Notes: generated by a model from the sequence alone, not told the origin. Counted from the first letter of the stretch, positions 7,892-15,920 are shown. The stretch: 48,622 bases of DNA from CAYHYG01 sp964360835 (GCA_964360835.1 CAYHYG010000004.1:1-48622), one strand, 5' to 3'. Numbers and translations are program-made.

Positions 7892-8233
7892 TTATCCGTG
7901 ATGCCACCACCGACTGATTTTTACAAGTATTGCGTCGAATATACCAACGAAGAAAATAAAGACTCCAAATGCCATTAGACCGCCTTTCGATTTTCCGCTC
8001 GCTATATTAGCCATTCCAGCTATGATTAGAATCAAGCCTAGAATTAGTATAGACACAGCAATCGCAATGTCTCTCTTTATTTTTTTACTCGTATATTCCA
8101 CAGATGTAATCTTAGTCTCAGCTTGTACTATTGGCTGAGAAACTTGTGGTATTGTTGGGTTGCCACAGTGAGGGCAGACGGTCGCTTTATCTGAAACCTC
8201 TTTTTTACATTCTAAACATTGTACTAATGACAT
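7892..8233 (-). CDS. Zinc-ribbon membrane protein, unknown function
   Basis: The 113-residue product starts with a zinc ribbon (CLECKKEVSDKATVCPHCG, four Cys in two CxxC knuckles, residues 7-26). A polar linker of about 25 residues follows, then two hydrophobic segments (IAIAVSILILGLILIIAGM, and GLMAFGVFIFFVGIFDAIL). The architecture is that of small zinc-ribbon-plus-two-helix membrane proteins; their role is unknown. It is next to a nuclease-like gene in the same direction, and the two plus their spacers look more A+T-rich than the flanks, suggesting an acquired pair. Confidence 0.75.
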   Translation of the reverse strand: MSLVQCLECKKEVSDKATVCPHCGNPTIPQVSQPIVQAETKITSVEYTSKKIKRDIAIAVSILILGLILIIAGMANIASGKSKGGLMAFGVFIFFVGIFDAILVKISRWWHHG

Positions 8234-8302
8234 AGATTTATTAATTATATTTAATTATCGAAGCGACGCCTCGTATCCGTAATTAGGTGATGTAATTGTC
8301 TA

Positions 8303-8779
8303 TTAATTATGCCACCAATTATGAGTTTTATGACTAAACTGAAAAATCACTATTTCTGGATCACTATAATATTTATCTAAATATTTATTAGTCATTTTCC
8401 AGGCACACGTCTTCCCTTTACTAGGAAAGATCTCGAGTAATTTTTGCATCGAAAGAATAAAACAATATATTTTATCTCCAGCATCGATGACAATTGCAAA
8501 GTAGGGCACACAATTAAACGCAACGCAAGCTTTCTTTAATTTATCAAAATTGTCGTTTTTGATGCTAAGATGTGTGCTTTCCGTGCCGGTATTTCTACTC
8601 CTTCCCTTTACCGATATACCCATGAGCTCGTTAGTGTGTGGGTTTTTTGCAATAATATCTAATCCGATGTGATCTACGTTAGCACACTCAAAGCCATGTT
8701 TTGAAAGCCAGTACAAAATTAAATTCTCGGAGAAATTCCCGGTGATTTTTGAGTGGCGCGAACTTTTGGATATTAGCAT
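8303..8779 (-). CDS. Predicted PD-(D/E)XK-fold nuclease-like protein
   Basis: The 158-residue product has the pattern of small PD-(D/E)XK proteins: an N-terminal helix with Glu (TGNFSENLILYWL, residues 13-25), a strand-turn with Asp (HIGLDIIAKN), then a strand with the catalytic-type Val-Lys (MGISVKGRSR). These give E, D and K in the expected order. The second half (about 70-158) is mixed and contains PYFAIVIDAG and a Trp-rich end. Such proteins occur as orphan endonucleases or Holliday-junction-like resolvases. No methyltransferase or other restriction partner is adjacent. Low G+C relative to its neighbours hints at transfer. The fold call is motif-based only. Confidence 0.6.
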   Translation of the reverse strand: MLISKSSRHSKITGNFSENLILYWLSKHGFECANVDHIGLDIIAKNPHTNELMGISVKGRSRNTGTESTHLSIKNDNFDKLKKACVAFNCVPYFAIVIDAGDKIYCFILSMQKLLEIFPSKGKTCAWKMTNKYLDKYYSDPEIVIFQFSHKTHNWWHN

Positions 8780-8803
8780 GATAGAGAGAATTATTTCACA
8801 TAA

Positions 8804-9604
8804 CTATCTATACATCACCAACCCAACCTTCTCACCTTCAGGCGCGCTACCGTCCCAGTCGCGGATGGCATTCATCAAAGTTCTTTCGGTATAGATATAG
8901 TCAGCACCATTGCGTGTACCCGGGTCATTAGTAATAAATTTATTGTCAGAGGTAAAACCCTTAATTACCAACATATGGTACAGTGGTCCGGGATCTTTGA
9001 AATTCGGATTATAGAGTTCTCTGCCGGCGGCCGGTACGATCACCGGACGTCCCAATCTTAATTGCTGACGAATCTTCTCGGCTGTCAGACTTGAAATGAT
9101 TTCAAATGAGTACTCGGGATAAAATTGCTGGCCCAGAGTTTTTAGTTGGCTAATAGAAATATCATAATGCCCTCCCCAAGTTTTTTCCTGCCAAGCGACT
9201 TGGGTATCAATATCATCTTTCATTTGTTGCTTGCTAAGCGTTGCTCCGCGTACATAATAATCCACCATAATAATACTGGCCTCCTCGCAGGCTTCTTTGT
9301 ACGGCATAGACCAATCACCGAATGGCGCCTGAGAGGCAAAAGGAACGGATAAATTAATTGACGATGATTGCTCTACGGGAGGCTTAGGAGTCACGACCGG
9401 CGGCTCTGGTATCTCTGGGACAACAGGGGTATCTATCGGCTGCTCTTCGATATTGTCTGGCTTAGAGGTGGTGGCAAAATTCTGATAATCCTGTGCCGGT
9501 GGTAATGGTTTATTATTCAAATTTGCGCCAAAGGCATACCACAAAGCCACTCCAACAACAAGGAGAAAGGAAAGGGTAAGAATAATTGGTTTAATGCGTC
9601 TCAT
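8804..9604 (-). CDS. C39-like cysteine peptidase, membrane-anchored
   Basis: The 266-residue product has an N-terminal transmembrane anchor (IILTLSFLLVVGVALWYAF), a Pro-rich linker (about residues 45-78) and a peptidase_C39_2-type domain. The papain-like residues are visible: Cys106 in KEACEEAS, His210 in LYHMLVIKGF and Asn226/Asp227 in TNDPGT, with QFAS-like VPFASQAPFGDW just before. It is thus predicted to work outside the membrane on peptides; the substrate is unknown. It is divergent from the collagen-like gene; the 70-base spacer contains a TGGGTTA/TAACCCA hairpin that could be an operator. Confidence 0.8.
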   Translation of the reverse strand: MRRIKPIILTLSFLLVVGVALWYAFGANLNNKPLPPAQDYQNFATTSKPDNIEEQPIDTPVVPEIPEPPVVTPKPPVEQSSSINLSVPFASQAPFGDWSMPYKEACEEASIIMVDYYVRGATLSKQQMKDDIDTQVAWQEKTWGGHYDISISQLKTLGQQFYPEYSFEIISSLTAEKIRQQLRLGRPVIVPAAGRELYNPNFKDPGPLYHMLVIKGFTSDNKFITNDPGTRNGADYIYTERTLMNAIRDWDGSAPEGEKVGLVMYR

Positions 9605-9674
9605 ATAGCGATTGGGTTATTTATAACCCATAGGTCGAGTTTATACAAGACCATAATTATTATAAATAAGCAAT

Positions 9675-10169
9675 ATGAATTCAAAGGTAGTAATCGCCGG
9701 CATCGTGACCTTAGCTCTGGTCACCTCAGTCGGTCTAGCTAGCGCCAAAAGTAACAAGAGTTCTAATGGGCAGCCCTTCCAAGCGCTCTGGACAGCCATA
9801 AATAATTTACAAACACAATTTAATGCCCACACGCACACCGGTACAGGTGGCGGTACGGGTACCCAAGGACCTGCTGGACCTCAAGGACCAGTCGGACCGA
9901 CCGGACCACAGGGTTCTCGCGGCATTAGTGGCGCCGGTGTTATAGCGTTCATTGACGCTGATATGCAAGCAACTTCAACTGTCTACGCGCTGAAAACCAA
10001 TGGACAAGTCTGGAGTCAGACCGAAGGAGGCGCCTGGATCAATAGCAATATGAATATTCCGACCACCACTAGCGCTGTCGTACAGTTTGAGAAAGAAAGC
10101 TTCTTAGACATCATGGGAAATATCTGGCACTGGAACGGTTCTGCTTGGGTCAATGTCAGCCATCCCTAA
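9675..10169 (+). CDS. Exported protein with short collagen-like repeat
   Basis: The 164-residue protein begins with a signal or anchor (VVIAGIVTLALVTSVGLASAKS), then a helix (ALWTAINNLQTQFNAH) that may trimerise. About six Gly-X-Y triplets follow (GPAGPQGPVGPTGPQGSRG), then a 70-residue C-terminal domain with a Trp-rich motif repeated twice (NGQVWSQTEGGAW, GNIWHWNGSAWVN). Such short collagen-like stalks occur in bacterial surface proteins. TATAAA ends 8 bases before the ATG, so the mRNA may be leaderless, though no good -35 box is seen. A strong bidirectional terminator follows. Confidence 0.7.
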   Translation: MNSKVVIAGIVTLALVTSVGLASAKSNKSSNGQPFQALWTAINNLQTQFNAHTHTGTGGGTGTQGPAGPQGPVGPTGPQGSRGISGAGVIAFIDADMQATSTVYALKTNGQVWSQTEGGAWINSNMNIPTTTSAVVQFEKESFLDIMGNIWHWNGSAWVNVSHP

Positions 10170-10189
10170 CAATCAGTCATAGAGCCCAC

Positions 10190-10231
10190 TATAAAAACAA
10201 TCCTGGCGATTTCGCTGGGATTGTTTTTATA
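10190..10231. terminator. Bidirectional terminator between convergent genes
   Basis: TATAAAAACAATCC pairs perfectly with GGATTGTTTTTATA around a 14-base apex. A/T runs on both sides let it work in both directions. It overlaps the last codons of the minus-strand membrane protein. Confidence 0.85.
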
Positions 10232-10808
10232 GAGAACGCGATATCCAGCCGATAAAAAGAATTCCGAGAAAACTAAAAATAAAGGAGATCAAACCAAACC
10301 AACGCTTATTTACTTTGGATAACCCTAGGATCATCATACCTAGCTCATCAGGCAAAGGTGAAGCAATCACCAATGCTCCCAATAACGGCGGTAGCCATTT
10401 AAACAATTTTGATCTAAAAATATGCCGCCAGCGTTTGTGTGAAGCTAAATTAAATAAATAAAGGAAATCATCAGTCAAGTCATCCTTGAGAAACCGATAG
10501 ATAATTGAATCACCGATGACAGAGCCTACCGCTCCCCAGAAAGCCACTGCCCAAATATTATATTGATAGGTCAAGTCTGATAGCACAGCTATAGCTGGAG
10601 CAGTGGTGAACATCGAAGTGAAAAAAAATCCAGCAATGAAACTTCCCAGATAATGCCACGGACCGAAGAAATTTAGAAACTTATGAACTGTTCCTGTCTC
10701 GACGAGAATGACAGCTACCAAGATACTGAGAACTATCACCGCCAAATCTCGCGTCAGGTCGGCGGCATGTTTTTTGTCGACATATCTACTTATAAATGGC
10801 AGTCTCAT
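10227..10808 (-). CDS. Multi-pass membrane protein, VTT/DedA-like
   Basis: The 193-residue protein has about five hydrophobic segments and a central cytoplasmic-looking loop (KDDLTDDFLYLFNLASHKRWRHIFRSKLFKW). The segment VIASPLPDELGMMILGLSKV resembles the Pro- and Glu-containing re-entrant motif of VTT/DedA-superfamily proteins, which are implicated in lipid scrambling and membrane homeostasis. Length is near that family's. I see no decisive domain signature, so the assignment is tentative. Confidence 0.55.
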   Translation of the reverse strand: MRLPFISRYVDKKHAADLTRDLAVIVLSILVAVILVETGTVHKFLNFFGPWHYLGSFIAGFFFTSMFTTAPAIAVLSDLTYQYNIWAVAFWGAVGSVIGDSIIYRFLKDDLTDDFLYLFNLASHKRWRHIFRSKLFKWLPPLLGALVIASPLPDELGMMILGLSKVNKRWFGLISFIFSFLGILFIGWISRSL

Positions 10809-10829
10809 CGGCTTATTATATCATAAGGA

Positions 10830-10857
10830 AAGACCGCCACGAGTGAACGTGGCGGTC
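10830..10857 (-). terminator. Terminator after the 60-residue protein (minus strand)
   Basis: GACCGCCACG pairs with CGTGGCGGTC; read on the minus strand it is followed by TTTCCTT. It contains another CCACG/CGTGG core. Confidence 0.65.
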
Positions 10858-10877
10858 ATCTAGGGTTCTCCCGCGCA

Positions 10878-11060
10878 TCAAAGCGCGGTGATAGTGTTGG
10901 TATTGGTGGCGCTGTTGACAGCGGTGTGAACGAGTTGCTGCAACAGCGTCAATACGTCAACTACTATGCTGACCGTGAGGTCAAAAACCTGGGGAGCGAA
11001 ATAATGGAGGACTGCTAGAGTGATTGCCAGCGTGAAGCCGGCTTCAAGGATACGAAACAT
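10878..11060 (-). CDS. Small membrane protein, unknown
   Basis: The frame encodes 60 residues with one or two hydrophobic helices (ILEAGFTLAITLAVLHYFAP, then VFDLTVSIVVDVLTLLQQLV) and a Thr/Asn-rich tail. No ribosome-binding site or clear promoter is visible, and the scaffold gap begins 85 bases upstream. It is supported mainly by the terminator placed 21 bases after its stop on the same strand. Confidence 0.45.
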   Translation of the reverse strand: MFRILEAGFTLAITLAVLHYFAPQVFDLTVSIVVDVLTLLQQLVHTAVNSATNTNTITAL

Positions 11061-11144
11061 AGGTGTTTCGTTAGTTCAAAGCCTTGGAAGGATACGATGG
11101 GTTCGACAGCCCAACAAGACTTTTCGCGTCATACGCGATGTGCA

Positions 11145-11154
11145 NNNNNNNNNN
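11145..11154. other. Run of ten N, scaffold gap
   Basis: Ten unknown bases. They are a conventional scaffolding placeholder, so the true distance is unknown and frames running across it are not meaningful. Left and right flanks are non-coding. Confidence 0.95.
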
Positions 11155-11200
11155 TCTCCTCAGGACCATAGAAACATCTATTTCCATAGTGCTGAGGAGA
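11155..11200. repeat. Inverted repeat at the scaffold edge
   Basis: TCTCCTCAG directly after the gap pairs with CTGAGGAGA at 11192-11200. A GAAA/TTTC pair lies inside, and CCATAG is directly repeated. It sits 52 bases beyond the comM stop and could be the comM terminator stem or a repeat that broke the assembly. Confidence 0.6.
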
Positions 11201-11252
11201 ATATCTCTGATAAAGAACTCCTACTTTCTTGGTATCATAAACTGGCAGAATG

Positions 11253-12785
11253 TCAAGGATTGGCTGATTTTCGATATTGCAGAGCCTCCAAAATATGTTC
11301 TGGTTGAATTTCAGAAATTAAGGCCAAATCAGCGATAGTGCGAGCTACTTTAATCACTTTATGAGTAGCTCGCGATGACAGTCGCAGTCGTTCAGATGCT
11401 TGATCAAGTATCTGCCGACAAGCAAGAGAAATATGACAGCTTTTATTCAAGGCTCTCAGTGAAATCTCGGCATTGGTCTGAAAACCAAAAGATTGATAAC
11501 GAGCTTTCTGTTGCTGGCGCGCTGCTATGATACGCTGCCGTACCGCCGTAATGTCAGACGGTTGACGATCTGGCTCGAGCAAAATTTTCTGTTCTACAGG
11601 TACTACCTCTAGATACATATCGATGCGGTCTAACAGTGGTCCAGAAATGCGTCGTTGATATTGTAATAACTGCGATGGACGACAAACGCACGGATGCCAC
11701 TGCTCATAGCCGTAGTAACCACAAGGACAGGGATTGGCAGCAGCTATAAACATAAAATCAGCCGGAAATCGGATGACAGCCTGCGCGCGCGAGATAGTTA
11801 CTAAGCGTTCTTCCAGTGGCTGACGCAAAGCATCAAGCACGTGACGTGGAAATTCAGCCAGTTCATCGAGAAATAATACACCACGATGCGCCAGTGTAAT
11901 CTCCCCTGGTCGCGGCCATGAGCCACCACCGACTAAGGAAACCAATGAAGCTGAGTGATGAGGTGAACGAAATGGCCGCTGACGAATGAGTGGTTGATCG
12001 GTCGGTAATAAGCCGGCGCAACTATAAATTTTACTGACATCGAGAGATTCCTGTAGGTTGAGCGGCGGCAGGATCGAGTGAAAACTACGAGCTAGCAGTG
12101 TTTTACCTGATCCTGGTGGTCCGGAGAAGAAAACATTATGTCCACCAGCAGCTGCAATTTCTAAAACTCGCTTAGCTTGCTCCTGGCCACGAATATCTGA
12201 AAATTGTAATGGCTGAGCATCGCCGATAGACTCAAAACTATCCATTGGTAAACGTTGATACGGAGCAATAACTTCTGCGCCACTATGATGCTCTACCAAT
12301 TGCCGTAAATTATGAATGGGAATAATTTCTATCTCCGGTATCAGACCAGCTTCGATGGCATTAGCTTTTGGAATATATATACGTTGTATGCCTTTGGCTT
12401 GAGCAAAAGCTGTCATAGTCAGGACATTGCGTACCGGACGCAATTCACCATTTAAAGCCAACTCTCCGATGTAGATGGCCGCTTCTTCGACAGGTATGGG
12501 TAATAATTTCTTCTGCTGTAAAATACTGACGGCAATCGGCAAATCAAAAGCCGTGCCTTCTTTGCGTACGTCTGCAGGTGCCAGGTTGACGATTACGCGC
12601 GTCCGAGGAAATGGCAAGCCACTATTCTCACAGGCTGAACGTACCCGCTCGCGTGATTCTTGGACGGCTGTATCGGCTAAACCAACAATGGTAGTATTAG
12701 GTCTCTGACGTGAGATATCTGCCTCAACCGTAATCAACTGACAGTCCAAGCCCAGACAGCTGATGGTATATATTTTTGACATCAT
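11253..12785 (-). CDS. comM: ComM/YifB-family AAA+ ATPase (Mg-chelatase-like)
   Basis: ComM is a hexameric helicase that promotes branch migration during natural transformation; YifB is the common alternative name. The 510 residues show the N-terminal Lon-protease-like domain (TTIVGLADTAVQESRERVRSA), the linker FSDIRGQEQAKRVLEIAAAGGHN, Walker A GPPGSGKT, Walker B LFLDELAEF, the four-Cys segment AANPCPCGYYG...CVC, and the C-terminal Mg_chelatase_C helices (HKVIKVARTIADL). Length is normal and all motifs are intact. It has a structured region just upstream. In Patescibacteria this gene commonly accompanies type IV pilus/competence genes; none of those is in this window. Confidence 0.93.
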   Translation of the reverse strand: MMSKIYTISCLGLDCQLITVEADISRQRPNTTIVGLADTAVQESRERVRSACENSGLPFPRTRVIVNLAPADVRKEGTAFDLPIAVSILQQKKLLPIPVEEAAIYIGELALNGELRPVRNVLTMTAFAQAKGIQRIYIPKANAIEAGLIPEIEIIPIHNLRQLVEHHSGAEVIAPYQRLPMDSFESIGDAQPLQFSDIRGQEQAKRVLEIAAAGGHNVFFSGPPGSGKTLLARSFHSILPPLNLQESLDVSKIYSCAGLLPTDQPLIRQRPFRSPHHSASLVSLVGGGSWPRPGEITLAHRGVLFLDELAEFPRHVLDALRQPLEERLVTISRAQAVIRFPADFMFIAAANPCPCGYYGYEQWHPCVCRPSQLLQYQRRISGPLLDRIDMYLEVVPVEQKILLEPDRQPSDITAVRQRIIAARQQQKARYQSFGFQTNAEISLRALNKSCHISLACRQILDQASERLRLSSRATHKVIKVARTIADLALISEIQPEHILEALQYRKSANP

Positions 12786-12884
12786 AAAAAGCCCTTATTG
12801 CTCGGCAACCGGTTGCCCGCAGCAGTTATTAAGGACTCCCTGTCAGATCCTAGCCACCGAGTCGTCATTTACGACTAGGTAGCC
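12786..12884 (-). promoter_or_regulatory. Structured 5' leader of comM
   Basis: The 100 bases before comM contain a two-part hairpin at 12852-12884 (AGCCACC/GGTAGCC outside, AGTCGT/ACGACT inside), an AGGA/TCCT stem, and a perfect 14-base palindrome GGCAACCGGTTGCC at 12804-12817 followed on the minus strand by GAGCAATAAGGGCTTTTTATG. The last part resembles an attenuator placed against the start codon. I do not recognise a known riboswitch consensus. Confidence 0.4.
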
Positions 12885-12977
12885 TTTAAATTATGCCTAT
12901 ACCTTAACAGAAAACACGGATTTTATCAATATTTATCTAATATTAGCCAAATATCACTTATCATTGATACTTGTCTA

Positions 12978-13006
12978 TTGACAAATCATATTATAGATTG
13001 TATTAT
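12978..13006 (+). promoter_or_regulatory. Consensus promoter of the fibronectin-repeat gene
   Basis: TTGACA, 17 bases, TATTAT. Predicted start about 13013, leaving a 12-base A/T-only leader with no ribosome-binding site before ATG 13025. Confidence 0.75.
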
Positions 13007-13024
13007 ATAATATTATATAAATAT

Positions 13025-14566
13025 ATGACCATACCTAAATTTTTGACCTATTTTCTCGTCTGCACGCTGATGACTTCAGTGCTTTTTGCAGCTACAGCCA
13101 AAGCTGAATCGCTGACTATCAAATCTCTAGAAATCTCCGCTCTGCCGGCTGAAACCAAGAGTATCGGCATTGATATTAAATGGACAACCAATCTGCCAGC
13201 CTATGCTGCTATAGTGTATGGTACTGACAGTAAAAAACTTGGTCAGAAAGTTACGGTCAGCGGTGTTCAGCAAACTACGTTTAATTCACAGCTGACCGGT
13301 TTGAAGGGCGACACCACTTATTATTTTCAAATTGAAGTTAGCCGCGGTAGCGAAAAAGCTGTCTCATTCGTTCGCAGTTTCAAGACTTCCAAGACCGTCA
13401 ATTATGTTATTCCGGAAATAACTAATGTCACTGTTGCAGAATATACCGGCAAGACAGCTGTCATCCGTTGGCTGACATCCAATATAGACAGCAAAGGAAC
13501 TCTTCGCTATGGAACGACACAAGAAAAATTATCAAGCCGTGCCTCTACACCAAAGGGTAAGTTGCATGAAGTGGTTCTAAAAAACCTAAAGCCTGGTACT
13601 CGTTATTATTATCAAGTTAGCGCTGAGGCGGCCGACAAACGAATCCATAAGTATGTTGTCGAATCATTCCGCACCGTTGACACTGATTTACCTGATCGTG
13701 AAAACTTGAACATCAATCAAATCCGACCTCTGACGATTGATGAAAATTTGGTCGGTAGTACTGACATGACTATAAAAGTTCAAACTAATCGTTCCAGTGC
13801 GGTCAGCATTACTTTGACGCCGGTAGAAAAAAATCGTGGTAAAGCTCAGACCAAGAAGACCACTGGTTTCCGTGACACTAATAATCAATTATATTTTGAT
13901 AAATTACAACCTAATACAACCTACCGTGCCGGTATTAGCGTGCGAGATGTTTTGGGACGTAATTTAAAAGTAAGCAACGTAACGTTTGCGACGCGTGCTG
14001 CTGGTACAAGTAAGCCCGTAGACGTAACAGTTAATGGCGGCATTGATTATAGTCAAAAGCGCGTAGTTAAATCGGAGAATAATCCGACCGTCTACATTCT
14101 GATTAAAGATGCTAAGTTTAATATTACCCGCCGTTTGGCCGTTATGAACGAAAAAGCTTTTATCGACTATGGCTTACGTTGGAACCAGATAGAGACCATT
14201 TCACGGGCAGAATTACAAAGTTATCCTTTGATTCGTTTGGTTCGTACCAACGATAACCCTACAGTCTATATGGTCGAACCGGAACGTCGCCTAAAATTGT
14301 CAATACCAAATGAGCTTGTTTTTAATGCTTATAGCTTCGACTGGACGGAGGTTGCGCGCGTCAATGATTCTGATTTATCCGGTTATTACCAGACTGCCTT
14401 GGTTAAAGAGCCAGGAAGCGCAACTGTCTATATGGTTCAAGGACAAACGAAAAAAGCTTTCACCACTGAAGCTAGTTTTGCCCGCGCCGGGTTTAACTTC
14501 GAACAGGTATTTACGATACACCCGCAACACTTACAGTGGTTTACGGCTACTACGGACGTGATCTAA
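13025..14566 (+). CDS. Exported protein with fibronectin type III-like domains and C-terminal repeats
   Basis: I start at ATG 13025 because it opens a signal peptide (FLTYFLVCTLMTSVLFAATAKAE) directly after the promoter; the upstream TTG would precede the transcription start. The 513-residue product has at least two Fn3-like modules (SRGSEKAVSFVRSF region and GTRYYYQVSAEA region) and a third beta domain to about residue 335. Three repeats of about 60 residues follow, each with NPTVY(I/M)-type starts and a Phe/Tyr-Gly-x-x-Trp segment (for example TVYMVEPERRLKLSIPNE). These modules suggest surface adhesion or envelope binding; no enzyme motif is seen. Its 3' end overlaps lspA by 36 bases in convergent orientation. 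Confidence 0.8.
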   Translation: MTIPKFLTYFLVCTLMTSVLFAATAKAESLTIKSLEISALPAETKSIGIDIKWTTNLPAYAAIVYGTDSKKLGQKVTVSGVQQTTFNSQLTGLKGDTTYYFQIEVSRGSEKAVSFVRSFKTSKTVNYVIPEITNVTVAEYTGKTAVIRWLTSNIDSKGTLRYGTTQEKLSSRASTPKGKLHEVVLKNLKPGTRYYYQVSAEAADKRIHKYVVESFRTVDTDLPDRENLNINQIRPLTIDENLVGSTDMTIKVQTNRSSAVSITLTPVEKNRGKAQTKKTTGFRDTNNQLYFDKLQPNTTYRAGISVRDVLGRNLKVSNVTFATRAAGTSKPVDVTVNGGIDYSQKRVVKSENNPTVYILIKDAKFNITRRLAVMNEKAFIDYGLRWNQIETISRAELQSYPLIRLVRTNDNPTVYMVEPERRLKLSIPNELVFNAYSFDWTEVARVNDSDLSGYYQTALVKEPGSATVYMVQGQTKKAFTTEASFARAGFNFEQVFTIHPQHLQWFTATTDVI

Positions 14567-14980
14567 TAGTGGGCCGATAAGTAACCAGCCAACTGCCAGC
14601 ACAATCATGCTGTCGCTTAAATTAAATACCGGCCACCAACCTAGATTGATATAATCAAGCACTCCGCCATACATTATTCGATCAAACATATTACTACTGG
14701 CTCCTAGGATAATCAAAATCCACGGCCAGTAGTTTTGTTTTTGCTCTAATTGCCGAAAGACTTGATACAGACAATAAAAAATTATCAAAAGCGCCAACGG
14801 CCACCAGACTAACTGCGGTATCGCCAGTGAAAAAGCTGCTGCAGGATTTAGAGTAGCAACAAAAAAACCATTCTGGTAGTCAGAACGGTTTTGCCAAAAA
14901 TAAATTTTCAAAACGCGATCAACAGTTAAGATTAATGCACTGTAAAAAACTACAGACCTTTTCGCTTGCAATCCATGCAT
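14531..14980 (-). CDS. lspA: Lipoprotein signal peptidase (signal peptidase II)
   Basis: LspA cleaves prolipoproteins in the membrane as an aspartyl peptidase. The 149-residue protein has four hydrophobic helices and the conserved blocks NPAAAFSLA, GASSNMFDRIMYGGVLDYINL and WPVFNLSDSMIV. The two catalytic aspartates correspond to the Asp in VLDYI and the Asp in FNLSD. It overlaps the upstream TraR/DksA-type gene by 31 bases, so it is co-transcribed with it. A likely client is the lipoprotein at 3.7 kb. Confidence 0.93.
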   Translation of the reverse strand: MHGLQAKRSVVFYSALILTVDRVLKIYFWQNRSDYQNGFFVATLNPAAAFSLAIPQLVWWPLALLIIFYCLYQVFRQLEQKQNYWPWILIILGASSNMFDRIMYGGVLDYINLGWWPVFNLSDSMIVLAVGWLLIGPLLDHVRSSRKPL

Positions 14981-15321
14981 GAGGTAGCTGAAGGAAAAGC
15001 TTTGAGACGATCTATTTCAATCGGCTGACTGCATTTCTCACATAAACCATAATTCCCTTCCTCTATTTTACGCAAGGCCTTCTTGACGTTAAAAAGTGAA
15101 ACCTCTAACTCTTTTTCTAGTGAGAGATTATTTTGAAAAGTTGCCACTTCAGCCGCACTATCGTCATCCTTATCACCATAATCTGGGAAGCGTGCCTCAA
15201 AATCTCCGGAGGTATTCGGACGTGGTACTGCGTCGATATTCAATTCCTTCAAAAGTTCCGTCTGACGCTGTTCTAATAGGTTTTTTTGCTCGGCCAGAAA
15301 GCCAGAATCAAATGTTGTCAT
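14950..15321 (-). CDS. TraR/DksA-type zinc-finger protein
   Basis: Proteins of this family bind RNA polymerase through the secondary channel (DksA, TraR) or act as small regulators. From ATG 15321 the product has 123 residues: a coiled-coil-like N-terminal half (FLAEQKNLLEQRQTELLKEL), an acidic stretch (GDKDDDSAAEV), and the finger YGLCEKC...SCMDCKRKG with two CxxC pairs 17 residues apart. A longer TTG start adds only six residues and seems unnecessary. The acidic DxxxA-type tip of DksA is not clearly present, so a DksA role is not certain. It is followed by, and overlaps, lspA. Confidence 0.87.
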   Translation of the reverse strand: MTTFDSGFLAEQKNLLEQRQTELLKELNIDAVPRPNTSGDFEARFPDYGDKDDDSAAEVATFQNNLSLEKELEVSLFNVKKALRKIEEGNYGLCEKCSQPIEIDRLKAFPSATSCMDCKRKGL

Positions 15322-15380
15322 AGCAAATAGATAATTCAAAGATAACGGCAGTATAGCGCAAAGTTTTGGGCCTGTCCACC

Positions 15381-15408
15381 ATTATAATCCCCAAAATAAA
15401 ACCGTAAA
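15381..15408 (-). promoter_or_regulatory. Promoter of the TraR/DksA-lspA unit
   Basis: On the minus strand: TTTACG, 16 bases, TATAAT. The start would lie near 15374, about 50 bases before the ATG. A second TATACT at 15350-15355 is also possible. Confidence 0.5.
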
Positions 15409-15869
15409 ATAGCATTTTTTCCATGATTAAAGGCCAACCCGTGACTCCATTAATAATTTTATTATTGAGCCTAACGGAAACGTTGGCCTTTCTCCCCTGG
15501 CGGAATTCTTTGGCGTTATGCCTATGAATGTTATCTCTACCAAGAGACAATATGCGGACGTCCAATCTCGTCTGCGACTTCAATCATACCATTCTATGGT
15601 GTTAGCTCCCTTGGCGGAGGCTAAACCTTTTTATATTTTTGATTTTTGTTTCACGATGTGAGCCCATTGGAAGAACTCGATAGTAGAATAGTGATGATTA
15701 TTTATAAAAGATCGTTTGTAAAGCCCCTCTATAAAGCTTTACCAATCCATTATAGCATAAAATTGACAAACGATCAATACTATTTTATGGCTAAAATAAG
15801 CAGTTATTTGCAAAAAAATATATTAGACAACAAAAAATTAACCTTTTCAGGTTGATACGATTCAACAAC
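15409..15869. other. Non-coding stretch with an inverted repeat, no supported gene
   Basis: No frame here has a convincing start, ribosome-binding site or recognisable product. AGCCT near 15469 and AGGCT near 15621 could close a long-range stem. GATCGTTTGT at 15710-15719 and ACAAACGATC at 15766-15775 form a 10-base inverted repeat. The last 150 bases are A+T-rich and run into the DnaA-box pair. Confidence 0.5.
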
Positions 15870-15898
15870 TTATCCACAATTAATATACTTTATCCACA
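15870..15898 (+). promoter_or_regulatory. Two consensus DnaA boxes in direct repeat
   Basis: TTATCCACA occurs at 15870-15878 and again at 15890-15898, in the same orientation and 20 bases apart (about two helical turns), in an A+T-rich spacer. This nonamer is the high-affinity DnaA site in many bacteria. Whether it is an origin, a titration site or chance is not settled. Confidence 0.55.
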
Positions 15899-15920
15899 CC
15901 TTATACTTTTTGGCCTAAAC

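Noticed and set aside
11084..11144. GGGTTCGACAGCCC segment as a tmRNA or tRNA end
   Set aside because: No acceptor stem or other arms could be found before the gap.
11020..11338. Frames running through the N stretch
   Set aside because: They depend on unknown bases and overlap comM on the opposite strand.
15308..15583. Minus-strand frame of 91 codons upstream of the TraR/DksA gene
   Set aside because: No ribosome-binding site, overlaps the promoter at 15381-15408, and the product has no recognisable pattern.
15646..15855. Plus-strand frame of about 69 codons
   Set aside because: Starts at TTG or GTG without a ribosome-binding site and contains both arms of an inverted repeat; coding evidence is insufficient.
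15870..15898. Calling this the replication origin
   Set aside because: Only two boxes, no dnaA or dnaN nearby and no change of gene direction; kept as a DnaA-box pair only.
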